Assembly (NCBI RefSeq): GCF_011742925.1
Contig: NZ_WAEL01000011.1
Coordinates: 1-64,000 of the forward strand
Reading direction: 5' to 3'
Origin: Fibrivirga algicola
Lineage (GTDB): Bacteria; Bacteroidota; Bacteroidia; Cytophagales; Spirosomataceae
Length of the DNA stretch: 64,000 bases
In this document: positions 62,673 through 64,000 of the stretch, in pieces
Position numbering within the stretch: the first letter of the stretch is position 1
Layout: every line of letters begins with the position of its first letter
Translations under genes and position numbers: made by a program
The notes under the pieces: generated by a model
The model's database searches: none
Seen by the model: only the letters and a program-made list of their open reading frames with translations
Told to the model about the DNA's origin: nothing

Positions 62673-64000
62673 ATGACTAAGCTTTTCCGGTTATTCCTGG
62701 CTGCACTGCGCGGCTCAGAAACCAATTTTACGTCCGGCAGTATCAACCGGGCTATCTTTCTGCTGTCTGTTCCCATGATTCTGGAAATGGTCATGGAATC
62801 ACTATTCGCCATTGTCGACGTATTTTTTGTGGCCCGAATCGGCACAGAAGCCGTTGCCACGGTGGGCCTCACTGAGTCGGTGCTTACGCTGGTGTACTCC
62901 ATTGCCATTGGCCTAAGCACAGCGGCAACGGCCCTGGTGTCGCGGCGGATTGGCGAGTCCAACACCGAGGGTGCCAACAAGGCAGTTGGGCAAGTGTTGT
63001 TTGTTTCGCTGGCCTTTGCGTTGTTGCTGGGCATTCCCGGGGTACTCTTCGCCAGTGACATGCTCCGACTGATGGGCGGCGATCAGCACCTCATCGACAC
63101 CGGCGTGGGCTACACACGCGTGATTTTTGCGTCGGCTCCGGCCATTATTCTGCTGCACACGCTCAGCGGGGCATTGCGTGGAGCGGGCGACGCCTCGATT
63201 GCCATGCGGTCACTGTGGCTGGCAAACGGCATCAATATCGTGCTTTGCCCGGTCTTTATTTTTGGTCTTGGGCCATTTCCGGAAATGGGCGTTATGGGTT
63301 CGGCGGTGGCCACAACGGCGGGCCGGTCGGCCGGGGTACTGTATCAGTTGTACGCCCTTACCATTCGGAACGGGCGGGTATCGGTCAACGCCAAAGCGCT
63401 TCGCCCCGATGTTGGCGTAATCGGTACGTTGCTGGGTCTGGCGGCCGGTGGCACGGGGCAATTTCTGATCTCGTCGGCCAGCTGGCTATTCCTGACCCGG
63501 ATTATCTCCACGTTCGGCAGCGATGTGGTGGCCGGGTATACCATCGCCATCCGCATTTTCGTCTTCACCATTTTACCGTCGTGGGGTATGGCAAATGCCG
63601 CCGCTACGCTGGTTGGGCAAAATCTGGGCGCCAGTCAGCCCGACCGGGCCGAAACATCGGCCTGGCGGGCGGCACTCTGCAACCTGATCTTTCTGGTGCC
63701 CGTTGGGCTAGCGCTTTACATTTGGGCCGAGCGTATCGTTGGCCTGTTCAGCCGCGATGGACAGGTGCTGGCAATCGGTGTAGAAAGCTTGCGTGTGTTC
63801 TGCGTCGGGTACGTGTTTATGGCCTACGGGATGGTACTGACGCAGGCATTGAACGGCGCCGGCGACACCCGCACGCCAATGTTCATCAACATTGTCTGCT
63901 TCTGGCTGGTTGAAATTCCGCTGGCCTATCTGCTCGCCAATGTCTTACACTGGGGGCCATCGGGCGTTTTCTGGTCAGTGGCGATCGCCGAGTCGTTGCT
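62673..64000 (+). CDS. MATE-family multidrug efflux transporter (3' end outside window)
   Basis: At least 442 residues are present; the gene runs past the window. It starts at the ATG at 62673 (MTKLFRLFLAALRGSETNFTSGSINRAIFLLSVPMILEMVMESLFAIVDVFFVARIG), the normal MATE N-terminus. Twelve helices are expected; ten or more are visible. GLSTAATALVSRRIGESN, GALRGAGDASIAM and VLTQALNGAGDTRTPMFINIVCFWLVEIPLAYLL are conserved family blocks. It exports drugs or metabolites in exchange for Na+ or H+. The substrate is unknown and no regulator is adjacent. Confidence 0.93.
   Translation, partial: MTKLFRLFLAALRGSETNFTSGSINRAIFLLSVPMILEMVMESLFAIVDVFFVARIGTEAVATVGLTESVLTLVYSIAIGLSTAATALVSRRIGESNTEGANKAVGQVLFVSLAFALLLGIPGVLFASDMLRLMGGDQHLIDTGVGYTRVIFASAPAIILLHTLSGALRGAGDASIAMRSLWLANGINIVLCPVFIFGLGPFPEMGVMGSAVATTAGRSAGVLYQLYALTIRNGRVSVNAKALRPDVGVIGTLLGLAAGGTGQFLISSASWLFLTRIISTFGSDVVAGYTIAIRIFVFTILPSWGMANAAATLVGQNLGASQPDRAETSAWRAALCNLIFLVPVGLALYIWAERIVGLFSRDGQVLAIGVESLRVFCVGYVFMAYGMVLTQALNGAGDTRTPMFINIVCFWLVEIPLAYLLANVLHWGPSGVFWSVAIAESL

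Overview
The window is chromosomal DNA from a member of the Bacteroidota, most likely a Cytophagales bacterium close to Spirosoma (phylum confident, genus an inference). The grounds are a SusC/SusD pair, several promoters with the Bacteroidota -7 element TAnnTTTG, a tmRNA tag ending in NYAMAA, SD-poor start regions, many lipoproteins and beta-barrel proteins, and family content such as DUF4136, DUF6134, ThuA and multiple Gfo/Idh/MocA proteins. Base composition is moderately GC-rich and even, with AT-rich islands in the longest intergenic gaps. I see no prophage, insertion sequence, CRISPR array or rRNA.

Layout. 1-7200: tmRNA (3' end cut by the window edge), a YD-repeat lipoprotein, an SDR oxidoreductase, an unknown protein, a Ppx/GppA phosphatase divergent from ribosomal protein S21, a XerC/D recombinase, and two envelope proteins. 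7300-12450: isoleucyl-tRNA synthetase with an unusual GIHH signature, and malate:quinone oxidoreductase. 12700-19700: HAD phosphatase, Gfo/Idh/MocA dehydrogenase, a large secreted PHP-like protein, and a TonB-dependent receptor. 19700-21500: an orphan gene with an atypical protein/lipid-kinase-like signature, alone between AT-rich gaps. 21500-39000: a carbohydrate-use region with SusC-SusD, two LacI regulators, the hexuronate genes uxuA-uxaC-exuT, three Gfo/Idh/MocA-type proteins, an alpha/beta hydrolase and a ThuA protein. 39500-42100: atpA-atpG. 42600-51700: lipoproteins, an M23 peptidase, an APC permease, a lytic transglycosylase, a serine hydrolase, DinB and a PPOX-fold protein. 51700-54700: a glycosyltransferase / polysaccharide deacetylase / glycosyltransferase operon. 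54800-64000: TatD, asparaginase, amidohydrolase, nucleoside hydrolase, RsgA, a ceramidase-like protein, a Nif3-like protein and a truncated MATE transporter.

How the genes fit together. The 21.5-39 kb block looks like uptake (SusCD), sensing (two LacI proteins) and catabolism (UxaC, UxuA, a hexuronate-type transporter) of uronic-acid-containing sugars. It has no polysaccharide lyase, glycoside hydrolase or fructuronate/tagaturonate reductase in view. The M23 peptidase and lytic transglycosylase act on the cell wall.

The strongest unexplained signal is not a gene. It is a short dispersed word, RGGTACGT (often followed by T), which I counted by eye about 60-65 times on both strands, in several reading frames and in intergenic DNA, against roughly 4-8 expected. 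The kinase-like orphan gene and several families of intergenic palindromes come next.
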